Shown: positions 1 to 7,015, counted from the first letter of the stretch. The stretch: 7,995 nucleotides of DNA from Acidobacteriota bacterium (GCA_021811745.1 JAJZNH010000986.1:1-7995); one strand, 5' to 3'. A program made the numbers and translations. Notes: generated by a model not told the origin, from the sequence alone.

Positions 1-2156
1 AGGTAGTAGCCGCTGACAGTCCGCTCCGAGTAAACATTGCGGGTGCCGGGCAGATTGCGCAGCGCATCTTCGATCTTTTCTCCGATTCCCTGGATTACGT
101 TCAGATCCGGGCCGAAGACCTTGATGCCGATCGGGGTACGGATGCCGGTGGAGAGCATATCGATCCGCCCTTTGATGGGCATGGTCCAGGAATTCGAAAC
201 GCCGGGAATATTCAGAGCAGCGTTCATCTGGTTTTCCAGCTTTTGCGGGGTCATCCCCTTGGGCCATTGGTCCTGAGGCTTGAGAACGATCGTGGTCTCG
301 CCCATCTCCAGCGGAGCCGGATCCGTTGAAGTCTCCGCTCGGCCACCCTTGCCAAAGGCAGACACTACCTCGGGAAACGATTTGATGATCTTGTCCTCCA
401 TCTGTTCCAGGCGGGCGGTCTCAGTAATGGACTGACCAGGCAAGCCGCTGGGCATGTAAAGGAAGCTTCCTTCGTAGAGGGGCGGCATGAACTCCGATCC
501 CAGATGCCGATAGGCGGGAATGGTGATCAGCAATGCCGCAAGCGCTACGAGGAGAACGATTTTAGGAAACTTCAAAGACAGGTGAACGAAAGGCTTGTAA
601 ACCCAGATCAGAAAGCGGTTCAGCGGATTTTTGTGCTCAGGCGCGATCTTGCCGCGGATGAACAACAGCATCAGCACTGGCACCAGTGTGATGGAGAGCA
701 ACGCCGCAAAGGTCATCGAAAAGGTCTTGGTGTAGGCCAGAGGCTTGAACAGCCGGCCTTCCTGGGCCTGGAGAGTGAAGACAGGAATGAAGGACACGGC
801 AATGATCAGGAGAGAAAAGAATAGGGGCTTCCCGACCTCTTTCGCCGCCCCAATAATTACGTCGTCGCGTTTCTTCTGTTTACCACCGGCCTCCCATTTC
901 TCCAGATGCTTGTGCGCATTTTCAATCATTACGATGGCGCCATCGACCATAGCTCCTATAGCGATGGCAATGCCGCTCAACGACATGATGTTCGAGTTGA
1001 GGTGAATGTAGTACATCGCGATGAACATCATGAGGATGGCGATGGGAAGGGTAAGGATAGCAACCAGCGCGCTCCGTCCATGGAATAGAAAGATCAGGCA
1101 GACGATGCTGACGATGATCATTTCCTCGATCAACTTCTCGCGGAGCGTGGCAATAGATTTCAGAATGAGCGTGGAGCGGTCGTAGACCGGCACCATGCTC
1201 ACGCCTTTAGGAAGGGAACTCTGGATCTGAGCGATCTTCTGTTTGACGCGATCGATAACAGCCAGTGCATTCTCCCTGAAGCGCGCAATTACAATGCCGC
1301 CGACTACCTGACCTTCTCCGTTCAGGTCAGCCATACCGCGCCGCATGTCGGGACCCAGGTGCACGTCGGCCACGTCGCGCAGGTAGATGGGCGTACCGTC
1401 TCCATTGGTGCCAACGACGACTTTCTGGAGATCAGCGACCGAGCGGATGTAACCGAGTCCCCGCACCATGTATTCCCGCCCGGTATATTCGACGACACGT
1501 CCGCCGACGTCGTTGTTGTTCTTTCGGATGGCGTCAATAACCCGGTTGATCGGCAGGTGGTAGGCAAGCAGCGTATCGGGGTTGATGTCCACCTGATACT
1601 CCTTAACGAAGCCCCCCACGCTGGCTACCTCGGAGACACCGGGGACGCCTTCCAGCCAATAGCGGAGATACCAGTCCTGAAAGGTCCGTAACTGGGCAAG
1701 ATCGTGCCGGCCGGTTCTATCGACGAGCGCATACATGTAAACCCACCCAACCCCTGTCGCGTCCGGCCCCAGCGTGGGTGTGACTCCTTCGGGCAGGTTT
1801 CCCTGCACTCCCTGCATGTACTCGACGACGCGGGAACGAGCCCAGTAAAGATTGGTTCCGTCTTTGAAGATCACGTAAACAAAGGAGAGTCCGAAAAATG
1901 AGTAACCGCGCACCACCTTCACATCGGGTGCGGAGATCAATGAGGTCACGATTGGATAGGTGACCTGATCCTCTATCAGCTGCGGATCGCGACCTGGCCA
2001 TTTCGAGAAGACGATGACCTGCACGTCGGAGAGATCGGGTATGGCATCAAGCGGCGTATGGAGCATCGCCCATGTACCCCAGGCAATCATGAAGAAGGTG
2101 CCCAGAAAAATGAAGAATTTGTTTTTGCTGCTCCACTCGATAATTCGGTTGATCAT
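1..2156 (-). CDS. cusA: CusA-type RND Cu(I)/Ag(I) efflux pump, C-terminus cut by window edge
   Basis: Inner-membrane, proton-driven RND (HME subfamily) pump of a tripartite complex that exports Cu(I)/Ag(I) through the CusB adaptor and CusC channel. I translated 718 residues; the family is about 1,050, so the last ~330 (periplasmic PC2 remainder and final TM helices) are missing. TM1 lies near 12-32. The porter loop carries PDLSDVQV (40-47), LGPDATGVGW (129-138) and VASVGG (177-182), close to E. coli CusA. TM2-TM6 fall at roughly 343-500, with GAMVDGAIVMIENAHK at 401-416; Asp405 corresponds to the CusA proton-relay Asp. The three metal-site methionines are all present: Met568 (LYMPS), Met618 (PLEMGE), Met667 (RIDMLS). 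The ATG at 2156 overlaps the upstream stop as ATGA, with AAGGTG about eight bases upstream. No frameshift is seen. CzcA is the alternative, but the Met triad argues for Cu/Ag. Confidence 0.97.
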   Translation of the reverse strand, partial: MINRIIEWSSKNKFFIFLGTFFMIAWGTWAMLHTPLDAIPDLSDVQVIVFSKWPGRDPQLIEDQVTYPIVTSLISAPDVKVVRGYSFFGLSFVYVIFKDGTNLYWARSRVVEYMQGVQGNLPEGVTPTLGPDATGVGWVYMYALVDRTGRHDLAQLRTFQDWYLRYWLEGVPGVSEVASVGGFVKEYQVDINPDTLLAYHLPINRVIDAIRKNNNDVGGRVVEYTGREYMVRGLGYIRSVADLQKVVVGTNGDGTPIYLRDVADVHLGPDMRRGMADLNGEGQVVGGIVIARFRENALAVIDRVKQKIAQIQSSLPKGVSMVPVYDRSTLILKSIATLREKLIEEMIIVSIVCLIFLFHGRSALVAILTLPIAILMMFIAMYYIHLNSNIMSLSGIAIAIGAMVDGAIVMIENAHKHLEKWEAGGKQKKRDDVIIGAAKEVGKPLFFSLLIIAVSFIPVFTLQAQEGRLFKPLAYTKTFSMTFAALLSITLVPVLMLLFIRGKIAPEHKNPLNRFLIWVYKPFVHLSLKFPKIVLLVALAALLITIPAYRHLGSEFMPPLYEGSFLYMPSGLPGQSITETARLEQMEDKIIKSFPEVVSAFGKGGRAETSTDPAPLEMGETTIVLKPQDQWPKGMTPQKLENQMNAALNIPGVSNSWTMPIKGRIDMLSTGIRTPIGIKVFGPDLNVIQGIGEKIEDALRNLPGTRNVYSERTVSGYY

Positions 2157-2674
2157 GGCTTTTGCACCTTCCCGGTTGCGGATTGGGCTTCTTTCAGCAG
2201 GTCTTCCAGACGTTTCAGCACGCCGCCATGTTGTGCGATGAATGCGCGCGCGTCCTTCTCGCTTGAGAATGCCAGTACGCTTGGCGCGCAGCGGTCAAAA
2301 ACACGAAGGTGGACCGTCTGTCTGCCCGGGCTCAGCGTAGCCGGCGACATGCGCATGCAGAGGTTGACGTCGCTGCTCTCCACGAACCATGCGTTGGCCG
2401 GATCGATGAGTTTGCCATTTTCAAAATCCGCGACCTTCCGAATGCGAAGCGGCTTGCCGGTCTGTTGGGCTTCAGTGATGGCGCACCGGACGCAGCAGGT
2501 CTCGTAATCCTTTCCGCCGATTATTACCAGCGCCCGAGTTTTCGGCTGGATCGGACGGCCCGAAAGCGGACACACCTTCGCTTGCTGTTGGTGGAGTAAG
2601 TACCATGCGCCTCCAGCCAGGATGAGGAATCCGGCGAGTGCGACGATGCTTGCGATGAGGACTTTTCTTTGCAT
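2153..2674 (-). CDS. membrane-anchored NosL-like protein, putative copper chaperone
   Basis: A 173-residue protein with an N-terminal hydrophobic anchor (about 5-27) and a periplasmic remainder. Two metal-ligand clusters are visible. CPLSG (Cys35) followed 25 residues later by CCVRC (Cys60, 61, 64) looks like a YHS/TRASH-style metal-binding arrangement. NLCMRM (Cys106, Met107, Met109) follows. The C-terminal stretch AFSSEKDARAFIAQHGG (135-151) matches the end of NosL proteins, which bind Cu(I) and help mature nitrous-oxide reductase. No lipobox is seen, unlike classical NosL. No nos genes are in the window, so a role in passing copper to the pump or sensing it is inferred from context. The ATG at 2674 is preferred over an in-frame GTG at 2686 because GAGGTGG sits just upstream; the GTG has only a weak site. 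It overlaps the cusA start by four bases. NosL resemblance is moderate and judged by eye. Confidence 0.8.
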   Translation of the reverse strand: MQRKVLIASIVALAGFLILAGGAWYLLHQQQAKVCPLSGRPIQPKTRALVIIGGKDYETCCVRCAITEAQQTGKPLRIRKVADFENGKLIDPANAWFVESSDVNLCMRMSPATLSPGRQTVHLRVFDRCAPSVLAFSSEKDARAFIAQHGGVLKRLEDLLKEAQSATGKVQKP

Positions 2675-2682
2675 GTTCCACC

Positions 2683-4074
2683 TCACTTCTTCTTACTCGA
2701 ATTCATTCCCGGCATCGACGCCTCCATCTGCTGCATGGCCGCGCCCAGGCGGCTCTCTGAATCAATCAGGAAGTTGCCTGACTCCACGATCTTTTCCCCA
2801 GGGCGCAGACCCGCAAGAACGACCGTTTGGCCATCAAACTGATCGCCTATCTTGATCTCTCGCGGCTCAAAATACCCATCCGGCTTGGCGAGAAAGACCA
2901 CCTGCCGCGTGCCGGAATTCAGCACCGCCTGGCTCGGTACCAGCGTCTGTACGCCATAATCGACCTTCAACTGTACGTTGGCGTACATATTGGGTTTGAG
3001 TTCATAGCCTGGATTTGGAAACTCGAGCCGCACCTTGATGGTCCGCGTTGTCGGGTCGAGAGTCGGATAAACATAAGTTACCCGGCCGCGCCAGGTCTTG
3101 CCGGGGAAGTAACTCAACTGCATCTGTGCGGCCTGACCGACATGGACAAAAGGCGCCTCATACTCAAAGATGTCCACAGAGACCCAAACCGTGGAAAGGT
3201 CGGCGATTTCATAGAGATCCGTTTGTGGTGTGACGTACGTTTGTTCATAGGCATTCCGGGTCATTACAAAGCCGTCGATCGGAGAATAGAGCGTCATGTT
3301 GGTCGCGGCTTTGCCGCTCAATTCAAGGTTGTGAATCTGCGCATCGCTGATGTCCCACAAACGCAGCCGGTCGCGTGTTGCGCGCAGCAGGGCGTTGGCG
3401 CCGGAGGCTACGTCGGAATAGGGGGTCTTCGAAAGATACTCCTGGCCCTTGAGTGCAATCAGATACTCTTGCTCCGTAGAGACAAGGTCGGGACTGTAAA
3501 GCGTAAACAAGGGCTGGCCCTTCTTGACCAGTTTGCCGACATAATTGAGATACACCTTGTTTATCCAGCCGGCGACCTTCACGTGAATACGCGCGATCTT
3601 TTCCTCGTCCATCTGCACCAGGCCCACGGTTTGAATCGTCCTCGTCAGGTGGGCGCGCCGTACCGTCGTGTAGGTGACGTTGATCTCTTGCTGCGTGGCG
3701 GGATCGAGCATGACGGTTCCTGCCGGCATGTTTGCCGTTCCCTGCATCTGCCCAGCATTACTCCCTGAGGGATCTCCCGGGGGTTGCCCGCTTCCGGATT
3801 GACCGGACATGTCCATCCCCGGCATGTGGTTCATGCTTTGGTTCGAACTCGATGTCTTTCCCGTTCCCTTCGCGCCGGACATATCCATGCTCGGAATATC
3901 GGGCATATCGGTGGATCTCGCGGCGGCCTGCTGCGCCGCCGCGGTTATAGTCTTCTTGGCAGCAGTTTCTCTGTGCTGCATAAACCAGTACGCAGATCCG
4001 CCTCCGAGCAGGATTCCCGCAACCAGCGACGCAATTCCAATGACCAGAGCGCGAGTCGTTAAATTCGGTTTCAT
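2683..4074 (-). CDS. cusB: CusB-type periplasmic adaptor (membrane fusion protein) with Met-rich N-terminal linker
   Basis: Periplasmic adaptor of the RND complex, 463 residues; links CusA to the outer-membrane channel and in E. coli hands Cu(I) to CusA through N-terminal methionines. Residues 8-32 are a hydrophobic anchor or uncleaved signal. A low-complexity linker (about 55-122) carries ten Met, including SMDMSG (62-67) and HMPGMDMSG (83-91). The barrel-sandwich hybrid starts near 150-195 (RIHVKVAGWINKVYL, then LVKKGQPLFTLYSPDLV), an alpha-hairpin spans about 196-255, the lipoyl half returns at LYSPIDGFV (262-270), and beta-barrel and membrane-proximal domains follow (VWVSVDIFE, then the NMYANVQL region and GLRPGEKIV). 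The C-terminus has another Met cluster, SMPGM (453-457). No CPMHP-type heavy-metal domain is seen at the N-terminus. ATG at 4074 has AAGGAG five bases upstream; the gene starts 12 bases after the channel gene. Confidence 0.95.
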   Translation of the reverse strand: MKPNLTTRALVIGIASLVAGILLGGGSAYWFMQHRETAAKKTITAAAQQAAARSTDMPDIPSMDMSGAKGTGKTSSSNQSMNHMPGMDMSGQSGSGQPPGDPSGSNAGQMQGTANMPAGTVMLDPATQQEINVTYTTVRRAHLTRTIQTVGLVQMDEEKIARIHVKVAGWINKVYLNYVGKLVKKGQPLFTLYSPDLVSTEQEYLIALKGQEYLSKTPYSDVASGANALLRATRDRLRLWDISDAQIHNLELSGKAATNMTLYSPIDGFVMTRNAYEQTYVTPQTDLYEIADLSTVWVSVDIFEYEAPFVHVGQAAQMQLSYFPGKTWRGRVTYVYPTLDPTTRTIKVRLEFPNPGYELKPNMYANVQLKVDYGVQTLVPSQAVLNSGTRQVVFLAKPDGYFEPREIKIGDQFDGQTVVLAGLRPGEKIVESGNFLIDSESRLGAAMQQMEASMPGMNSSKKK

Positions 4075-4086
4075 GGCTTCTCCTTC

Positions 4087-5442
4087 TTATTCCGTCAAGT
4101 CTCGATTGACCAGCGGCTCCATCCGTGCCAGCGCGGTTTCGTAGTTACTTAGTTCCTGGTAATAGCCGACCTCGTAGTTCAGTACGTATACGAAGTTGTC
4201 GAGCATGGAGAGAAAATCGACCTTGCCGACTTGGTATGCGGACATCGCCGACTCGAGAGCCAGCGACGATTCCGGCACGATCGCTTTCGAATAGAGGTTC
4301 ATAAGGTTACGCGAGGCCGTGGCTGCCAGATACTGTTGCTTGATCTCGAAGTTCACTGTCGTCAAGCGGTCATCGAACTCGCGGTGGGCGGCGTTCAGGC
4401 CGTGGCTGGCTTCGATCACACCTTCACGCTGCTTGCTCCGGAAAAAGATGGGGATGTTCACACCCACCATCACGCCATGCATGTCCGGCATCTCCGGGCG
4501 CTGCTCGTAGCTGTAGGCCACATCAAAGTCCGGCTCGTAGGCTTTCTGCGCAAGATCGACGCTAAACTGGCTGCTTTCAATCACTCGCTTGTCGCGTTCG
4601 AGGCCAGTGTCATTTTCGTGCGCCATCGCGTAAAGTTCGTTCAAGGAGAGGTGAAAGTTAGCAGGTTGCACTTTCGCGGGCGGGGGAAGTTGCGCCTCAG
4701 GGTCCCGATTCAGCAACGTATTGAGACGTGCGCGTGCGGTATCATCCTCCTGGTGCAGAACGATGAGGCGCTGATCAATTCGCGACACCTCAACCTGCGC
4801 CCGAAGGACATCCTGCTGAATACCCTGGCCTACGCGGTAGCGCGCTTCAGCGATCTTTTCCAGCTTTTCGAGCAAATCCTTGTTCTTTTCGGTGATCTTG
4901 ATTGCCTTGGTATCGTAAAAATAGGCATAGAAAGCAACCTTGACCTCAGCCACCACCCGGCGTTCTGTCCGCTCGTATTCCCAACGTCCGGCCTCGGCTT
5001 CGCGGTCGGCGATTTTGCCGCGCAATCTTAGCTTCCCCGGGAAGGGAAACGCCTGGCTTACAGTCAACCCCCGGTAACTCGATGGGTCGCCATTCTGCAC
5101 GCTGAACGGGGTGATGTTCCCCATCCATCCTCCGGACACCATTGGATCCGGAAGGGATCGCGCTTGGGGTGCGCGGGCGCGCTGCGCCTGGAACTCCTCG
5201 GCGGCGCTCTTGATCGCAGGATTGCTGGCCAGTGCGATCTGAACTAACTCCTGCAAGGTCACTTCAGAGCCCTGCGAAATCTGGCCGGAAGTCGAAAGAC
5301 TCTGTTGCGGATTTGGCCGTGGCGCCGCGGGCAGTGCGTTTGAGTCCGGAGCGTTCACGCCCGTCTGGGCGCTCGCAATGGCGACGCAGGATGCAAGAAC
5401 TCCGGCAATAAGCCATAAACGATGTTTCAAAGTTCTGTTCAT
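4087..5442 (-). CDS. cusC: CusC/TolC-family outer-membrane efflux protein
   Basis: Outer-membrane channel of the tripartite pump, 451 residues, close to the usual 420-480. An N-terminal export signal (hydrophobic about 9-25) ends in AIASA-QTG, a good signal-peptidase I site. LASC at 16-19 also fits a lipobox, as in lipidated CusC, so lipidation is unresolved. Two OEP repeats are visible: one from VTLQELVQIALASNPAI (about 61-77) with the signature ARYRVGQGIQQDVLRAQVEV (200-219), and a second with AYQVGKVDFLSMLDN (402-416). Long Ala/Glu/Arg-rich helices between them fit the alpha-barrel. It overlaps the upstream stop codon (TGATG), implying coupled translation; a GTG three bases earlier is an alternative start. 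CusB follows after 12 bases. Family assignment is firm; the gene name rests on the CusB/CusA neighbours. Confidence 0.93.
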   Translation of the reverse strand: MNRTLKHRLWLIAGVLASCVAIASAQTGVNAPDSNALPAAPRPNPQQSLSTSGQISQGSEVTLQELVQIALASNPAIKSAAEEFQAQRARAPQARSLPDPMVSGGWMGNITPFSVQNGDPSSYRGLTVSQAFPFPGKLRLRGKIADREAEAGRWEYERTERRVVAEVKVAFYAYFYDTKAIKITEKNKDLLEKLEKIAEARYRVGQGIQQDVLRAQVEVSRIDQRLIVLHQEDDTARARLNTLLNRDPEAQLPPPAKVQPANFHLSLNELYAMAHENDTGLERDKRVIESSQFSVDLAQKAYEPDFDVAYSYEQRPEMPDMHGVMVGVNIPIFFRSKQREGVIEASHGLNAAHREFDDRLTTVNFEIKQQYLAATASRNLMNLYSKAIVPESSLALESAMSAYQVGKVDFLSMLDNFVYVLNYEVGYYQELSNYETALARMEPLVNRDLTE

Positions 5443-6242
5443 CACTTCTCTCTCATCTCAGGGCTTTGCGGGTTGGTCCGGAGCGTGGTTCCCGGCGCAT
5501 ACACAGGAATGCTCTCGTTGTGCGCGTAGATCGCGTCCGTCGCCCGGTCAAAAAGTGCGGGGGAAAGAGGCGCTTTCAAGTCAAACGTGTAGGTATCGCG
5601 ATATCCAAACAGGAACAGGTGGTATGGGTCGGGATTGGATAGAGTCTCGAGGTCGGCCCATCGCCAACTTCGGCTGTCATCCTTTGAGTTGGTGATGTAT
5701 TCGATGCCTCCATTGCGAAATTGCAGTACGCCGTTGGTGCCCCCGGCAAGCGTCCGATGACGGACAGGGATGGTCGCAATTGCCGGCGTCGCAGTGTCCG
5801 GATCGGCATTCTGTATCGGACGTGCGATGCGAGCGGCCACTGCCGCCGCCACTGTGGGAGGAAGCGCTTTTGTCAGATCGAAGTTGTAGTGCTGTGTGCC
5901 TGGACGGTGCCAGCTCCGGTTCATGTAAGTGTTGAGTTCGAGATGATGCGGAGTGAGAAACACCGAACGAATGTCTTCGAATGTCCACAGTTGATCGTGA
6001 CCACCGGTCGAGTGAAAATCCACTCCCTTTTCGTTGATTACGAGAGTGCCGTGGACCTTGGTCCACAGCGGGGTCCGTTGCTTCCGCGCCGGGCTTTCCC
6101 AGTGCAATGCAGGATAACCACCTGATCCGGATACCGCACTCTCTTGTGCGCTGCTTGCAGTCGCCGAGTTCCATGTCAAGATCGCTGTGGCGATCAGCGC
6201 AATAACGGTTCTTCCACGTCGAGACAGCCTTCTCGAAAGCAT
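5442..6242 (-). CDS. secreted protein with two copies of a ~70-residue domain, unknown function
   Basis: Family not recognised. With the ATG at 6242 (GGAGAG just upstream; an in-frame TTG at 6257 is less likely) the protein has 266 residues. It begins with a basic stretch containing SRRGR, a hydrophobic core (about 12-24) and small residues ending SSA-Q, so export is likely; the twin arginines are only loosely Tat-like. The body holds two related segments, about 65-140 and 171-240. Both run GxLxx(I/F)xxxG(V/I)(D/E)(F/Y), then W(T/R)(F/W)xD(I/L), then HLxL, then (H/T)Y(N/T)FDL, then LxP and a short helix. This beta-rich then helical pattern resembles a PH/GRAM-like fold, but that is a guess. 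Few Cys are present, so direct copper chelation is not suggested. It sits in the efflux operon and overlaps the cusC start, so a role in envelope assembly of the pump is plausible but unproven. Confidence 0.85.
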   Translation of the reverse strand: MLSRRLSRRGRTVIALIATAILTWNSATASSAQESAVSGSGGYPALHWESPARKQRTPLWTKVHGTLVINEKGVDFHSTGGHDQLWTFEDIRSVFLTPHHLELNTYMNRSWHRPGTQHYNFDLTKALPPTVAAAVAARIARPIQNADPDTATPAIATIPVRHRTLAGGTNGVLQFRNGGIEYITNSKDDSRSWRWADLETLSNPDPYHLFLFGYRDTYTFDLKAPLSPALFDRATDAIYAHNESIPVYAPGTTLRTNPQSPEMREK

Positions 6243-6366
6243 AGCTTTACTCTCCAAATCGTTGCTTTTCCGCCACCGTTGAGGAGACGGGAATGTACTT
6301 GCCTAAACGAGCGAGAAACTGGCGGCTCGGTGCGGGGACAGTGAGCGTCAGCGAAGAGGAAAGGAA
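6243..6366. other. short spacer between the first two operon genes
   Basis: A 124-base gap inside the operon. It holds the ribosome-binding site GGAGAG of the following gene near its end. On the plus strand CGAGC and GCTCG form a 5-bp inverted repeat with a 12-base loop, but no T-run follows on the coding (minus) side. I see no terminator and no convincing small gene. Confidence 0.4.
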
Positions 6367-6762
6367 CTAGATCAGAAAAGTTGAGAGAACTGCCTGCGTG
6401 CGTTGATCGCCTCGTCGGTTCACCACGGTTACACATTCATGGCGAAACTGATCGAGCCGCACGGGGAGAACGGCAGTGCCAACGCCGAAGTTTGCGATGG
6501 CAACGTGAATCTCAGTCGCTTTATGATCCGTCACCGCAACGAAGGATCGCGCACGCGTTCTACAGCAGGGAGCCGGGGAGTCTTGCATCCCTTTGCGGGT
6601 GATCTCTCGATTACTCGACATCTTCGCCATCGCCGGGCACATGATTCCATCGCAGCACGGCATGGAGTGGACACTTTGCTGGCACGGTATCGCGGCAAAT
6701 GCGGGCATGCCTGATAGAACGATCAGCAAAATTCCTGTTACGAGTTTGGCGAGATACTTCAC
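6367..6762 (-). CDS. small secreted Cys/Met-rich protein, putative periplasmic copper binder
   Basis: First gene of the operon, 131 residues; no named family recognised. The GTG at 6762 is chosen because GGAG lies five bases upstream and because it yields a clean signal peptide (MKYLAKLV, hydrophobic core, MPAFA-AIP; cleavage near residue 23). Upstream in-frame starts up to 6906 would bury that signal and run through the predicted promoter. The mature N-terminus is packed with possible soft-metal ligands: Cys27, His32, Met34, Cys36, Cys37, Met41, Cys42, Met45, Met48, Met59, then Cys66-Cys67. The C-terminal half is ordinary and hydrophobic in places, with one HEC motif and the ending STFLI. 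This pattern suggests periplasmic Cu(I)/Ag(I) binding or buffering, but a disulfide-bonded structural role is possible. A gap of 124 bases separates it from the next gene, with no clear terminator. Confidence 0.75.
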   Translation of the reverse strand: MKYLAKLVTGILLIVLSGMPAFAAIPCQQSVHSMPCCDGIMCPAMAKMSSNREITRKGMQDSPAPCCRTRARSFVAVTDHKATEIHVAIANFGVGTAVLPVRLDQFRHECVTVVNRRGDQRTQAVLSTFLI

Positions 6763-6848
6763 CCCTTCTCCATCGTTTCCATCGCTGCCATGGATGTCTG
6801 TGACTGACGTCACCGGAACGCGCCGCATTTCTTCTCGCATCCCTCTTG

Positions 6849-6861
6849 GAATTGGCAATTC
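6849..6861. repeat. 13-bp near-palindrome in the operon leader
   Basis: GAATTG-G-CAATTC has two 6-base arms around one central base. It lies about 15-27 bases downstream of the predicted operon start near 6876, where a bound repressor would block the transcript. No known operator consensus is recognised. Confidence 0.35.
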
Positions 6862-6886
6862 GCAGAGCGTTGTCGCAAATCGTATG

Positions 6887-6902
6887 TGCACGTTAGTTGC
6901 CA
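6887..6902 (-). promoter_or_regulatory. sigma-54-like -24/-12 promoter for the cus operon
   Basis: Read on the minus strand this is TGGCAACTAACGTGCA, preceded by GT. It has the obligatory GG-N10-GC spacing, with TTGGCA at -24 and GTGCA at -12; compared with TGGCACGNNNNTTGCA three positions differ. Transcription would begin near 6876, giving a leader of about 110 bases before the GTG at 6762. The divergent NtrB/ZraS-type kinase makes a sigma-54 system plausible. A single element of this kind can arise by chance. Confidence 0.5.
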
Positions 6903-6984
6903 ACATTCAAGAGCAGACAAATCCAGCAAAGCTCTGCTCACTGGGGGATTTGTCTCGGTGCGGAGTGGCGCTGTAATGTTGGCA
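6898..6984. repeat. outer perfect 10-bp inverted repeat
   Basis: TGCCAACATT at 6898-6907 and AATGTTGGCA at 6975-6984 are exact reverse complements separated by 67 bases. The left arm contains the -24 box of the operon's predicted promoter; the right arm has the same TTGGCA facing the kinase but no GC at the -12 distance. It may be a pair of regulator half-sites or a remnant divergent promoter. Confidence 0.6.
6915..6955. repeat. inner perfect 10-bp inverted repeat, candidate activator site
   Basis: AGACAAATCC at 6915-6924 and GGATTTGTCT at 6946-6955 are exact reverse complements. Arm centres are 31 bases apart, about three helical turns, so both would face the same side of the DNA. The left arm overlaps a second repeat, GAGCAGA (6911-6917) with TCTGCTC (6933-6939). 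The site lies just upstream of the predicted -24 box, a plausible place for regulator binding, though closer than a typical sigma-54 enhancer. Confidence 0.55.
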
Positions 6985-6994
6985 TACGGACAAG

Positions 6995-7010
6995 TGGCGC
7001 ATATCGGGCA
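6995..7010 (+). promoter_or_regulatory. weak sigma-54-like element facing the kinase gene
   Basis: TGGCGCATATCGGGCA keeps GG-N10-GC spacing but has GGGCA instead of TTGCA at -12. If used, transcription would start near 7021, leaving about 145 bases of leader. Listed as a candidate only. Confidence 0.2.
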
Positions 7011-7015
7011 CTTAT

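Noticed and set aside
2827..3768. 313-codon open frame on the plus strand opposite cusB
   Set aside because: It is the antisense shadow of a clear CusB gene; the translation has no recognisable domain and no ribosome site in context.
4231..5031. 266-codon open frame on the plus strand opposite cusC
   Set aside because: Antisense shadow of the OEP-family gene, which has a signal peptide, both OEP repeats and operon spacing on the other strand.
6680..6697. TGGCACG on the plus strand, a perfect sigma-54 -24 box
   Set aside because: The bases at the required -12 distance are CG, not GC, and it lies antisense inside the Cys/Met-rich gene with no gene placed to use it.
6763..6906. N-terminal extension of the Cys/Met-rich protein to the ATG at 6906
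   Set aside because: The extension is polar, precedes the signal peptide and runs through the predicted promoter; the GTG at 6762 has a well-placed GGAG.
6915..6955. Inner inverted repeat as a CRISPR or transposon end
   Set aside because: Only one pair, no repeated spacers, no transposase and no target duplication nearby; regulatory use fits better.
6593..6976. 127-codon plus-strand frame opposite the Cys/Met-rich gene
   Set aside because: Antisense to a gene with a convincing signal peptide and ribosome site; its own translation looks random.
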